In this document: positions 1 to 6,410 of the stretch, piece by piece
How positions within the stretch are numbered: the stretch's first letter is position 1
Layout of the letters: the number at the start of each line of letters is the position of its first letter
DNA from: Pseudomonadota bacterium
GTDB lineage: Bacteria > Pseudomonadota > Alphaproteobacteria > Rhodobacterales > Rhodobacteraceae
Assembly: GCA_027592105.1 (NCBI GenBank)
Contig: JAQCLA010000138.1
Location: forward strand, 1-6,538
Direction: 5' to 3'
Length of the DNA: 6,538 nucleotides
Notes under the pieces: generated by a model
The model's database searches: none
Told to the model about the DNA's origin: nothing
What the model saw: only the letters and a program-made list of their open reading frames with translations
Translations under genes and position numbers: made by a program

Positions 1-1
1 G

Positions 2-748
2 CGGCTGCGTGACCCTGTGACGGGCTGCCCTTGGGATGTCGCACAGGATTTCGCCACCATCGCCCCCTATACCATCGAAGAGGCCTATGAGGTCGCCGAT
101 GCGATCGAGCGCCAAGCTTGGAATGAGTTGAAGGGCGAATTGGGCGATCTGCTGTTTCAATCCGTCTTTCACGCCCGCATGGCCGAGGAAGCGGGGCTGT
201 TCGATCTCGACGATGTGGCGACCGCCATCGCCGACAAGATGATCGCACGCCACCCCCATGTTTTCGGCGATGAGAGCAACGCCAAATCCGCCGATCAGCA
301 AGTCGCCGACTGGGAAAGCGTCAAGGCGGCCGAGCGCGCGGCCAAGGCCAAGGGCGGCGTCTTGGATGATGTGGCCTTGGGCCTACCTGCCTTGATGCGT
401 GCCGAAAAGCTGCAAAAACGGGCCGCGCGCGTGGGCTTCGACTGGCCCGACATCGACATGGTCATCGACAAGATCGCCGAAGAGGCGCGCGAATTGGCCG
501 AGGCGCGCGCAACCTTGCCGCAAGACAAGATCGCCGAGGAAATGGGTGATCTATTGTTCGTCATGGCCAATCTCGCCCGCCACCTCAAGGTCGATCCCGA
601 AGATGCGCTGAGGCGCGCCAATACGAAATTCACCCGCCGCTTCGCCTTTATCGAGGCCGAATTGGCCAAGCAGGGCAAGCGACCAGACGAGAGTGATCTG
701 GCCGAAATGGACGCGCTGTGGGACAGCGCCAAGCGGGCCGGGCTTTAG
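2..748 (+). CDS. mazG: Nucleoside triphosphate pyrophosphohydrolase MazG, 5' end outside window
   Basis: MazG hydrolyses (d)NTPs to the NMP plus pyrophosphate, a cytosolic house-cleaning activity that in E. coli also touches ppGpp metabolism. Two MazG all-alpha domains are visible. Counting from the GTG at 17 as residue 1, the first has EEAYE (21-25) followed by ELGD (41-44), the E-x-x-E/E-x-x-D metal-binding pattern, then HPHVFGD (79-85). The second has EEARE (155-159) followed by EEMGD (174-178), and ends with the family-typical segment around NTKFTRRF (202-209). The frame stays open to the left edge, reading RLRDP directly before the conserved GCPWD, so the GTG at 17 is an internal codon and the true start is upstream. 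About 248 residues are visible against roughly 263 in E. coli, so only a short N-terminal piece is missing. The stop is TAG at 746-748. Identification is secure; the start is unseen. Confidence 0.95.
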   Translation, partial: RLRDPVTGCPWDVAQDFATIAPYTIEEAYEVADAIERQAWNELKGELGDLLFQSVFHARMAEEAGLFDLDDVATAIADKMIARHPHVFGDESNAKSADQQVADWESVKAAERAAKAKGGVLDDVALGLPALMRAEKLQKRAARVGFDWPDIDMVIDKIAEEARELAEARATLPQDKIAEEMGDLLFVMANLARHLKVDPEDALRRANTKFTRRFAFIEAELAKQGKRPDESDLAEMDALWDSAKRAGL

Positions 749-779
749 TGCGCTTGCCCTTGCCCATGAAAGCTTGCAT

Positions 780-793
780 GGCGTGATCACGCC
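780..793. promoter_or_regulatory. Perfect 14-bp palindrome upstream of the EamA transporter
   Basis: GGCGTGATCACGCC reads the same on both strands with no spacer. It lies between the mazG stop and the AAAGGA ribosome-binding site (795-800) of the transporter, 17 nt before its ATG. It could be an operator for a dimeric regulator. A hairpin in the leader RNA is less likely to be strong because the centre must open. No U-tract follows, so it is not an intrinsic terminator. The symmetry is seen directly; the regulatory role is inference. Confidence 0.35.
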
Positions 794-810
794 CAAAGGA
801 CCCAAGCCAG

Positions 811-1710
811 ATGACCCAAACCGCGCCCATAGCCGTCCCTGAGCCGACCCATCAACCGCTGCGCGCGGCGGTCTGGATGATTGGGGCTATCGTGGCGTTC
901 TCGGCGATGGCCGTGGCTGGGCGCGCAGCCGCGCTTGAACTCGACACCTTCGAGATGATGACCTACCGCTCGATGATCGGGGTGGTGATCGTGCTGGTGG
1001 TGGCGCGTGTCGCGGGCACGTTGGGCCAGGTCACGCGCCGCCATATGGGCCTGCATTTGGCGCGCAACCTGTTTCACTTCACGGGTCAAAACCTGTGGTT
1101 TTACGCGATTACGGTCGCCCCCTTGGCCTTGGTCTTCGCGTTGGAGTTCACCTCGCCGCTTTGGACCATGGCCTTCGCCGCGCTGTTTTTGGGTGAGCGG
1201 TTGACCTTGTGGAAGGTGATCGCAGGGCTTGTGGGCTTTTTGGGCGTGCTGGCCGTTGTGCAACCCGGCGTGCAACCGATCTCGGGGGGCATGATCACGG
1301 CGGCCATCGGCGCGGTGTTTTTCGCAGGCACCGCGATCTTGACCAAGCGGCTGACGCGGACCGAGACGACCACCTGCATCTTGTTCTGGCTGACCACGAT
1401 GCAGCTGGTCATCGGGCTGATCGCCTGTTTGTGGGATGGCGATATGGCGCTGCCCTCGGCCGCGATGCTGCCTTGGATCGCGGTGATCGGCTTGGGCGGG
1501 CTGACCGCGCATTATTGCCTGACCACCGCGCTGTCGATCGCGCCTGCCTCGGTGGTGATGCCGATGGATTTCACGCGCCTTCCCGTGATCGCGGTGGTGG
1601 GCATCGTGCTTTACGCCGAGCCGCTGGAATGGGGCGTCTTGTTCGGAGCTGCGATGATTTTCGCGGCAAACTACATCAATATCCTGACCAGCCAGCGCAA
1701 AACGGCCTAA
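811..1710 (+). CDS. EamA/DMT-superfamily inner-membrane transporter
   Basis: This is a 299-residue integral membrane protein with two EamA repeats and about ten hydrophobic helices. By eye they lie near residues 21-40, 54-69, 86-100, 102-126, 134-151, 159-177, 188-208, 218-241, 246-268 and 274-293. The first repeat ends with the family-typical run from FTSPLW (113-118) through FLGER (126-130) to VVQPG (149-153). The second contains PASVVMPMDFTRLP (245-258) and a C-terminal helix ending in a basic tail (QRK). DMT-family proteins export or import small metabolites such as amino acids, nucleotide-like compounds or S-adenosylmethionine, and the substrate cannot be read from this sequence. The ATG at 811 is chosen because AAAGGA sits at 795-800, 10 nt upstream, and the first helix follows a short polar N-terminus. 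It lies 62 nt after mazG on the same strand, so co-transcription is possible. Family call is firm; substrate unknown. Confidence 0.9.
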   Translation: MTQTAPIAVPEPTHQPLRAAVWMIGAIVAFSAMAVAGRAAALELDTFEMMTYRSMIGVVIVLVVARVAGTLGQVTRRHMGLHLARNLFHFTGQNLWFYAITVAPLALVFALEFTSPLWTMAFAALFLGERLTLWKVIAGLVGFLGVLAVVQPGVQPISGGMITAAIGAVFFAGTAILTKRLTRTETTTCILFWLTTMQLVIGLIACLWDGDMALPSAAMLPWIAVIGLGGLTAHYCLTTALSIAPASVVMPMDFTRLPVIAVVGIVLYAEPLEWGVLFGAAMIFAANYINILTSQRKTA

Positions 1711-1784
1711 AAGGCCTGTGTAGCAAAACCGTCACAATTGCTGGCGTCAACCGGGCGCGCACGGTAAATGACGTTGGGGCAGAA

Positions 1785-1814
1785 TTGACCGTTGTCAAAA
1801 ATTGCACGGATACT
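1785..1814 (+). promoter_or_regulatory. Candidate promoter with overlapping FNR/CRP-like palindrome
   Basis: A sigma-70-like pair, TTGACC (1785-1790) and GATACT (1809-1814), is separated by 18 nt and lies 38 nt upstream of the ATG of the FadL-like gene. The -35 is embedded in a perfect inverted repeat, TTGAC-CGTT-GTCAA (1785-1798). This has the geometry of FNR/CRP-superfamily boxes, whose FNR consensus is TTGAT-N4-ATCAA; here the inner T/A of each half is C/G. If the predicted -10 is right, a bound regulator would cover the -35 and repress. If the real start site is about 12 nt or more further downstream, the site would be placed for activation. Sequence match is direct; regulator identity and sign of control are inference. 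Confidence 0.45.
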
Positions 1815-1852
1815 GGCCTGAGGAAGACAATTTACGTCTTGGGGAGAGAGAC

Positions 1853-2999
1853 ATGAACCGCATCGCAGCCGCCTCCGCGGCACTCTTGGCATCAACCGCG
1901 TTGGCACAGGCAGGCGGGCTTGATCGCAACCAGCTTGGCACTGGAATCTTGTTCGAACAGGGAACTTATGTCGAATTAGGTTACACTAACGTCAACCCGA
2001 CCGTATCAGGCGTCTTAGCTATCGCTCCCATTTCGTCGGGTGATATTGCGCCAACCTATGGATACGCCACGCTGGGCTACCATCACGACATGTCGGACTC
2101 ACTTTCTTTCTCGTTGATCGTCGATGCGCCCTATGGTGCAGACGTCGCATATCCAACAGGTGGCATGTACCCATTTGCCGGGTCCACTGCCACTTTACGT
2201 AGCCAGCAGTTGACATTTGCGCTGCGCCACGAATTCAGCCCCAATTCATCTGTCTACGGTGGTGTGCGCGCTCTGCGCGTACAGGCCAATGACATCTATG
2301 TCACCGCGCCCTCGAGCGGCGGGTCTCATATCGCCTCGATGCAGATGCCGATACGCGCTATGGATACATGATCGGCGGTGCATATGAGATCCCCGAGATC
2401 GCATTGCGCGTCGCAATGACCTACTTCAGCGAAATCAAGCTAGACTTCAGTGGCTCTGAAGGTATTGCCCCCGCCGCCAATTTGAACCGCGCGCTTATCC
2501 CCACGACGGGCGCAGGTGGCGGAACGGCGAATTTCTCCGTTACCGTGCCACAAAGCATCTTGCTGGAAGCACAGTCCGGCATTGCGGAAGATACGCTAAT
2601 GTTCGGGTCGGTGCGCTGGACCAACTGGGACGGCTTCTCGACGTCCCCGGTCGCTACCCACCCGGTGGAACCGGCGCGCTGATCGACTACACCGACGATA
2701 CCTGGACCTGGAACATCGGCGTTGGTCGGCGCATCAGCGACAATCTGGCACTGTCGGCATCGATCGGCTACGAGGCCGAGCAAGATGGCTTTTCAGGAAA
2801 CCTCGGCCCAACCGACGGCCGCACATCTTTTGGGATTGGCGCTGAATATAGCGTAGGTGCCATGTCCATCGCGGGTGGTATCCAGTACAGCATGATCGGC
2901 GATGCGCAGACGGAAGGCACGCCAGCGGGCACTGTGCTGGCGAATTTCAACGACAACACCGCCACGGCCATCGGCATCCGGATCGGTTATCAGTTCTGA
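1853..2999 (+). pseudogene. FadL/OmpP1-family outer-membrane channel, broken by two -1 frameshifts
   Basis: As read, the gene runs in three frames: from ATG 1853 in one frame (open to 2371), then a second frame to a TGA at 2680-2682, then a third to the TGA at 2997-2999. Adding one base near 2321-2323 and one near 2645-2650 restores a single 382-codon reading frame, the usual size for FadL/OmpP1 (TodX) proteins, which form 14-strand barrels that pass fatty acids and other hydrophobics. The start follows GGGGAG (1841-1846) and opens a clear signal peptide with likely cleavage after ALAQA (residues 17-21). Family-like segments include PYGADVAYP and ADTRYGYMIGGAYEIP, then SVRWTNWDGF, DYTDDTWTW and NLGPTDG. 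The C-terminus GYQF ends in the aromatic residue expected for BAM recognition. Two sampled 60-base lines in the first third are about 52-53% G+C, below most neighbours. It may be a true recent pseudogene or an intact gene with two sequencing errors. Confidence 0.85.
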
Positions 3000-3026
3000 T
3001 CCTCGCCTGCCGCTTTAACGACGAGC

Positions 3027-3059
3027 CCCCCGCGCCCACCCGCGCGGGGGTTTTCTTTT
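3027..3059 (+). terminator. Strong intrinsic terminator after the FadL-like gene
   Basis: The left arm CCCCCGCGC (3027-3035) pairs perfectly with GCGCGGGGG (3042-3050), giving a 9-bp all-G/C stem with a 6-nt loop, followed by TTTTCTTTT (3051-3059). It begins 28 nt after the FadL-like stop codon and separates that gene from the sufT group. The reverse strand lacks an equivalent U-tract, so it is directional for plus-strand transcripts. Confidence 0.93.
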
Positions 3060-3073
3060 GGCCAAAGCCACCC

Positions 3074-3102
3074 TTTACGCCCCGCGTCCCTTTCCTTATA
3101 TC
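3074..3102 (+). promoter_or_regulatory. Weak candidate promoter for sufT group
   Basis: TTTACG (3074-3079) and TATATC (3097-3102) are 17 nt apart and sit between the preceding terminator and the sufT ribosome-binding site. A transcript must start after the strong terminator for sufT to be expressed independently, which supports a promoter here, but the hexamers are only partial matches to the sigma-70 consensus. I see no clear Irr or IscR box. Confidence 0.35.
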
Positions 3103-3135
3103 TTCACTCAGGAATTCCGCGGAAGGCACGAACCC

Positions 3136-3498
3136 ATGTCAGAGCATGACCCGCAGCTTGAGGGCACACCGCTTATCAAGCCATCCAGCACCGACCACCC
3201 GCTCTACGACCGCGTGGTCGAAGCGTGCCGCAGTGTCTATGACCCTGAAATCCCCGTGAATATTTTCGATCTCGGGCTGGTCTATACCATCGACATCAAC
3301 CCCGAGAACGAGGTGCGCGTGACCATGACGCTGACCGCACCCGGCTGCCCCGTGGCAGGCGAGATGCCCGGTTGGGTCGCCGATGCGGTCGAACCCCTCG
3401 AAGGGGTCAAGCATGTCGATGTGGAACTCACATGGGATCCGCCTTGGGGCATGGATATGATGTCGGACGAGGCGCGGCTGGAACTGGGCTTTATGTGA
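3136..3498 (+). CDS. sufT: SUF-system Fe-S assembly protein SufT (MIP18/DUF59 family)
   Basis: This is a 120-residue cytosolic protein made almost entirely of one MIP18 (DUF59) domain. Landmarks are DPEIPVNIFDLGLVY (36-50), the conserved Cys-containing loop TAPGCPVAGEM (67-77, Cys71) and the C-terminal strand ELTWDPPW (97-104). The acidic DPE/DLGLVY motif and the single cysteine are hallmarks of the SufT subfamily (FeS assembly SUF system protein), which assists maturation of Fe-S proteins. The ATG at 3136 is chosen because GGAAGG (3121-3126) lies 9 nt upstream and the conserved domain follows a short polar leader. A longer in-frame start at 3058 would begin inside the preceding terminator's T-tract and is rejected. 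sufA follows after 84 nt on the same strand, which fits a shared role. No sufB, sufC, sufD or sufS is visible in the window. Confidence 0.9.
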   Translation: MSEHDPQLEGTPLIKPSSTDHPLYDRVVEACRSVYDPEIPVNIFDLGLVYTIDINPENEVRVTMTLTAPGCPVAGEMPGWVADAVEPLEGVKHVDVELTWDPPWGMDMMSDEARLELGFM

Positions 3499-3582
3499 TG
3501 GCCCATCGCGCGCGCCCCCTTGAGCCACAGCGCGACACCGCCTATCTTTCCCCTATCGCAGCAGCGACAAGGAGCTGACGCC

Positions 3583-3969
3583 ATGTTCGGCATCCCCGGC
3601 AAACAAGCGATCTCCATCACACCGGCAGCGGCGGCGCAGATCCAGCGCCTGATGGCGCGCGAGGGCCACCAAGGCCTGCGCATCGGCATCAAGAAAGGTG
3701 GCTGTGCGGGCATGGAATACACGATGGATTACGTCAGCGAGATCAACCCGCATGACGAGATCGTCGAGCAAGACGGCGCGCGGGTGATGATCGCGCCCAC
3801 CGCGCAAATGTTCCTCTTCGGTACCGAGATCGATTACGAGACCAGCCTGCTTGAGGCGGGCTTCAAATTCCGCAATCCCAATGTGGCCGATGCCTGTGGT
3901 TGCGGCGAGTCGATCAAGTTCAAGGATGTGGCCGAGCTTGCGGGCACACAGGCCAAAGCCCAAGGGTGA
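3583..3969 (+). CDS. sufA: A-type Fe-S cluster carrier SufA/IscA family
   Basis: This 128-residue protein belongs to the HesB/IscA/SufA family, which holds [2Fe-2S] or [4Fe-4S] clusters and passes them to apo-proteins in the cytosol. The three ligand cysteines are present in the canonical arrangement: Cys41 in KKGGCAGMEY (37-46) and Cys105/Cys107 in ACGCGES (104-110). The conserved linker GTEIDYETSLLEAGFKFRNP (80-99) lies between them. The ATG at 3583 has an AAGGAG ribosome-binding site at 3569-3574, 8 nt upstream; an in-frame start at 3520 would only add a low-complexity leader. SufA rather than IscA or ErpA is preferred because of the adjacent sufT, but these A-type carriers are hard to separate by eye. 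The stop overlaps the next gene's start (GTGA), so the two are probably co-translated. Confidence 0.9.
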   Translation: MFGIPGKQAISITPAAAAQIQRLMAREGHQGLRIGIKKGGCAGMEYTMDYVSEINPHDEIVEQDGARVMIAPTAQMFLFGTEIDYETSLLEAGFKFRNPNVADACGCGESIKFKDVAELAGTQAKAQG

Positions 3970-4292
3970 GCCTGAGCGCCGAACAGATCGCGGCGGCACG
4001 CGACCTGTTTTCGGGTCTGGGTGACATCACCACAAGGCGCATGATGGGCGGGCTTTGCCTTTACCATCGTGGCACAATCTTCGCGATCGTGATGGGCGAT
4101 GGCGGGATTTTCCTCAAAGCTTCCGGCGATATGATCGCAACCGTCGAGGCCGAGGGCTGCAGCCAATGGCAATACCAACGCGCGGGCCGCGCTGCGCCCA
4201 GCCATATGCCCTATTGGACCTTGCCCGATGCCGCTTATGACGACCCCGACACCGCCTGTGATTGGGCACGGCGGGTTTTGGCGCATCTGTGA
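3966..4292 (+). CDS. TfoX/Sxy N-terminal-domain protein, stand-alone
   Basis: The product is 108 residues and matches the TfoX N-terminal domain. The typical core ITTRRMMGGLCLYHRGTIFA (21-40) is followed by GGIFLKA (46-52) and the C-terminal signature MPYWTLPDAAYDDPD (81-95), then a helix with DWARRVL (99-105). In gammaproteobacteria full-length TfoX/Sxy is a competence regulator, but many alphaproteobacteria carry this domain alone with no proven function, so competence should not be assumed. The start is GTG at 3966, overlapping the sufA stop as GTGA. No strong Shine-Dalgarno precedes it (only a weak AAGG at 3962-3965), which points to translational coupling to sufA. In-frame extension back to 3900 would lie wholly inside sufA and is rejected. 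Family call is good; role unknown. Confidence 0.85.
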   Translation: MSLSAEQIAAARDLFSGLGDITTRRMMGGLCLYHRGTIFAIVMGDGGIFLKASGDMIATVEAEGCSQWQYQRAGRAAPSHMPYWTLPDAAYDDPDTACDWARRVLAHL

Positions 4293-4369
4293 GGTCGCGC
4301 TGTCGGCTTGACCCGCAAGGCGCAGCCTGCCACCCCTAGCATGTTGCTTTGTTGAACAGGATACCGCCT

Positions 4370-5116
4370 ATGCCCCGCAAGATCGCCGCCGGAAACTGGA
4401 AGATGCATGGCGATGGTGCAAGCTTGGCCGAGATTGACGCGCTGCTCGACGCCCACCCTGCGCCCGGCGTCGATATTGTTATCTGCCCGCCTGCCACGCT
4501 GATCCATCGCATGGCCAGCCATATCGGCGCGCGTCCGATCGCGGTGGGCGGTCAATCCTGCCACGCCGCCGCAAAGGGCGCGCATACCGGCGATATCGCC
4601 GCCTCCATGCTGGTCGAGGCGGGCGCAACCCATGCCATCTTGGGCCATTCCGAACGCCGCGCGGATCACGGCGAAAGCGATGCGATGATCCGCGCACAGG
4701 TCGAGACCGCGCTGTCGGCCGGGCTCAATGTCATTCTCTGCGTGGGCGAGACCGAGGCCCAGTACAAAGCCGGGATCACGCAAGATATCGTGTCGGATCA
4801 ACTGGCCCAAGCCCTGCCCCAAACCGACATGCCCGCGCGCATCACCATCGCTTATGAGCCGGTCTGGGCGATCGGCACGGGGCTTGTACCGCAAGACCAC
4901 GAAATCGCCGCCGTGCATGCCACGATCCGCGAGATCTTACTGCGCGCGTTCGGCACCGCAGGTGTGGAGGTGGCGATCCTTTATGGCGGCTCGGTCAAAC
5001 CTGAGAACGCCGCTACGATCTTTGCCATCGCGAATGTCGATGGGGCCTTGGTCGGCGGTGCATCGCTGAGCGCAGCTGCATTTTCGCCGATCATCGCGGC
5101 ACTTGCCACCGCCTAG
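4370..5116 (+). CDS. tpiA: Triosephosphate isomerase
   Basis: TpiA interconverts dihydroxyacetone phosphate and glyceraldehyde 3-phosphate in glycolysis and gluconeogenesis as a cytosolic TIM-barrel dimer. The 248-residue length is normal for the family. All active-site elements are present: Asn9 and Lys11 in GNWKMHG (8-14), the electrophilic His93 in LGHSERR (91-97), the catalytic base Glu163 in AYEPVWAIGTG (161-171, leading into the phosphate-gripping loop), YGGSVKPENA (205-214) and the phosphate-binding DGALVGGASL (224-233). The ATG at 4370 is chosen because AGGA (4358-4361) lies 8 nt upstream and the protein then starts at the usual place before the first barrel strand; an in-frame TTG at 4349 is less likely. 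A TTGACC at 4308-4313 could be a -35, but no good -10 follows at proper spacing. The stop TAG shares CTAG with the stop of the convergent downstream gene. Confidence 0.97.
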   Translation: MPRKIAAGNWKMHGDGASLAEIDALLDAHPAPGVDIVICPPATLIHRMASHIGARPIAVGGQSCHAAAKGAHTGDIAASMLVEAGATHAILGHSERRADHGESDAMIRAQVETALSAGLNVILCVGETEAQYKAGITQDIVSDQLAQALPQTDMPARITIAYEPVWAIGTGLVPQDHEIAAVHATIREILLRAFGTAGVEVAILYGGSVKPENAATIFAIANVDGALVGGASLSAAAFSPIIAALATA

Positions 5117-6378
5117 GGTGTGGCAAGCACGTAGCGGGTCAGCGTTAAGCGTATAAGCCCTTGATATTCCTCCTCGAACTGGCGCATCGCCACGAGGTAA
5201 CGCCCGGCCTGCACCGGCAAGGCATGCTGCGCATTCACGCTGCCATTGGCGTCGTCATTCCCGCCAAGCCATGTGCCGTCAGCGGCGAAGATATCCAAGA
5301 TCGGATCGCCATCGTCGATTGTATCGGCGCTGATCAGCACCAACCCCTCCGCGCGGCTTTCGAAAACGAACCATTGCGCCTGATCGCCGGGTACGCGCCA
5401 TTCCCGCACCGCGGTCGTGGTCAAAACCCCCAGATCTTCGACCGGCCATGATCCATCAAGCGGCGGCGCATTCTCGGCGTTGGCATAGCTTGCCGCGGCA
5501 ACATCTTGCAGGCCGCGGGCCGAAATCGTCACCCGAACAGGCAAACTCGGGTCCGACAAGGCCCGCATGCCAATGCAATAATCCCCCGCTGCCAAGGGCT
5601 GAAAATAGTCGATCCGGCTATTGAGATTATCGGCATCGTCATTCTCGGCCAGCAGCACACCCGACGCATCGAAGAGATAGATGTAAGGATCGGCCTGCTC
5701 ATTTGTGGCGCTGATCGACAGCAGTTGCGGCGCAGCAAGGCTGAAGCGGTAATAGGGCACCGCATCGACGCTATTGGCCACTGTCACGCCTTTGCCCAAA
5801 TCCGCATCGATCGGCCCTGTGCCCAAGGTGATCGCCGGGGTATCGGGCAAGCATGGGTCGATCCCCACAAAGGGGGCGCCACCCTGCCAATCGCCGAAAC
5901 CACCGGCCAACCCGGCTGTCAGCGCTTGCATCTCAAGGCGGCTGACACGCAGATCGGCGCGCACCGCTTCACCACCAAAGCCCATCACGGCCAAGCAATA
6001 GACCCCCGGCTCCAGCGCAAGCTCGGCGCGGCTCGACACGCCGCCGCCACTGTCATCATCGATGACCAAAAGCCGCCCATCGGCATCGAAAAGTTCGATG
6101 ATCGTGTCGCCATCCGGTGCCGCCGGTGCGGCCTCGACCCGGACAGGCGTCGTGGCGCTGAGTGAAAACAGCCCGACCGCGCGCGCCCCTGCTTGCGAGG
6201 CCACCGCCAGATCAAGGGCCGTCGCCGCATTTGCGATATCCGCGCCCGCCTGCCCCGGCCCCATCCATTGGCCGCCATCCCCGACCCCCGCACAAAGTCC
6301 GCTTTGCGCCCATACGGGTGCCGCCCATCCCAGAGATGAGATCGCGATCACGGCAAAGGCAGAGCGACGCAAGCACAT
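5113..6378 (-). CDS. Secreted protein with three tandem PPC-like domains, function unknown
   Basis: The 421-residue precursor starts with a signal peptide (basic MCLRR, hydrophobic core, likely cleavage after APVWAQ near residue 25), so it is exported to the periplasm or beyond. The rest consists of three beta-rich repeats resembling bacterial pre-peptidase C-terminal (PPC) domains, roughly residues 66-148, 207-288 and 326-416. Each carries the same core: a strand ending LFDADG or similar (96-101, 235-240, 363-368), an acidic turn (DDDS 107-110, NDDAD 246-250, NDDAN 374-378) that may bind Ca2+, and a closing LxxGxY strand (122-127, 262-267, 389-394). Repeats 1 and 2 have cysteines (29/128 and 176/268) that repeat 3 lacks. 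No peptidase or other catalytic domain is attached. The ATG at 6378 is chosen because GGGAG (complement of 6385-6389) is 6 nt upstream and it places the signal peptide at the N-terminus; the upstream start at 6426 would bury it. The gene is convergent with tpiA. Confidence 0.8.
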   Translation of the reverse strand: MCLRRSAFAVIAISSLGWAAPVWAQSGLCAGVGDGGQWMGPGQAGADIANAATALDLAVASQAGARAVGLFSLSATTPVRVEAAPAAPDGDTIIELFDADGRLLVIDDDSGGGVSSRAELALEPGVYCLAVMGFGGEAVRADLRVSRLEMQALTAGLAGGFGDWQGGAPFVGIDPCLPDTPAITLGTGPIDADLGKGVTVANSVDAVPYYRFSLAAPQLLSISATNEQADPYIYLFDASGVLLAENDDADNLNSRIDYFQPLAAGDYCIGMRALSDPSLPVRVTISARGLQDVAAASYANAENAPPLDGSWPVEDLGVLTTTAVREWRVPGDQAQWFVFESRAEGLVLISADTIDDGDPILDIFAADGTWLGGNDDANGSVNAQHALPVQAGRYLVAMRQFEEEYQGLIRLTLTRYVLATP

Positions 6379-6410
6379 GGCAAACTCCCAAAACACACAA
6401 GGGCGATGGC

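Noticed and set aside
787..1512. Minus-strand 241-codon open frame opposite the transporter
   Set aside because: Its product is dominated by Q, H, R, G and D in no recognisable fold, as expected from the antisense of a GC-rich membrane-protein gene. The plus strand encodes a clear EamA protein.
1704..1716. GGCCT-AAA-AGGCC hairpin at the transporter stop codon as a terminator
   Set aside because: The stem is only 5 bp with a 3-nt loop, and it is followed by TGTGTAGC rather than a T-run.
1209..1856. Plus-strand 215-codon open frame overlapping the transporter
   Set aside because: It is an out-of-frame shadow rich in R, D, G and H with no family features, covering the same DNA as the transporter's second EamA repeat.
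3553..3999. Minus-strand open frame of 148 codons opposite sufA
   Set aside because: It is an antisense shadow; the sense strand carries all SufA ligand cysteines and a good ribosome-binding site.
4308..4342. TTGACC (4308-4313) with TAGCAT (4337-4342) as a tpiA promoter
   Set aside because: The spacer would be 23 nt, too long for a sigma-70 promoter, and no better -10 lies at 16-19 nt.
4235..4918. Minus-strand 227-codon open frame opposite tpiA
   Set aside because: Low-complexity composition with no domain signal, while tpiA on the other strand is complete with all catalytic residues.
5506..6165. Plus-strand 219-codon open frame opposite the PPC-domain gene
   Set aside because: No recognisable domain and shadow-like composition. 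The minus strand has a signal peptide, three internal repeats and a ribosome-binding site.
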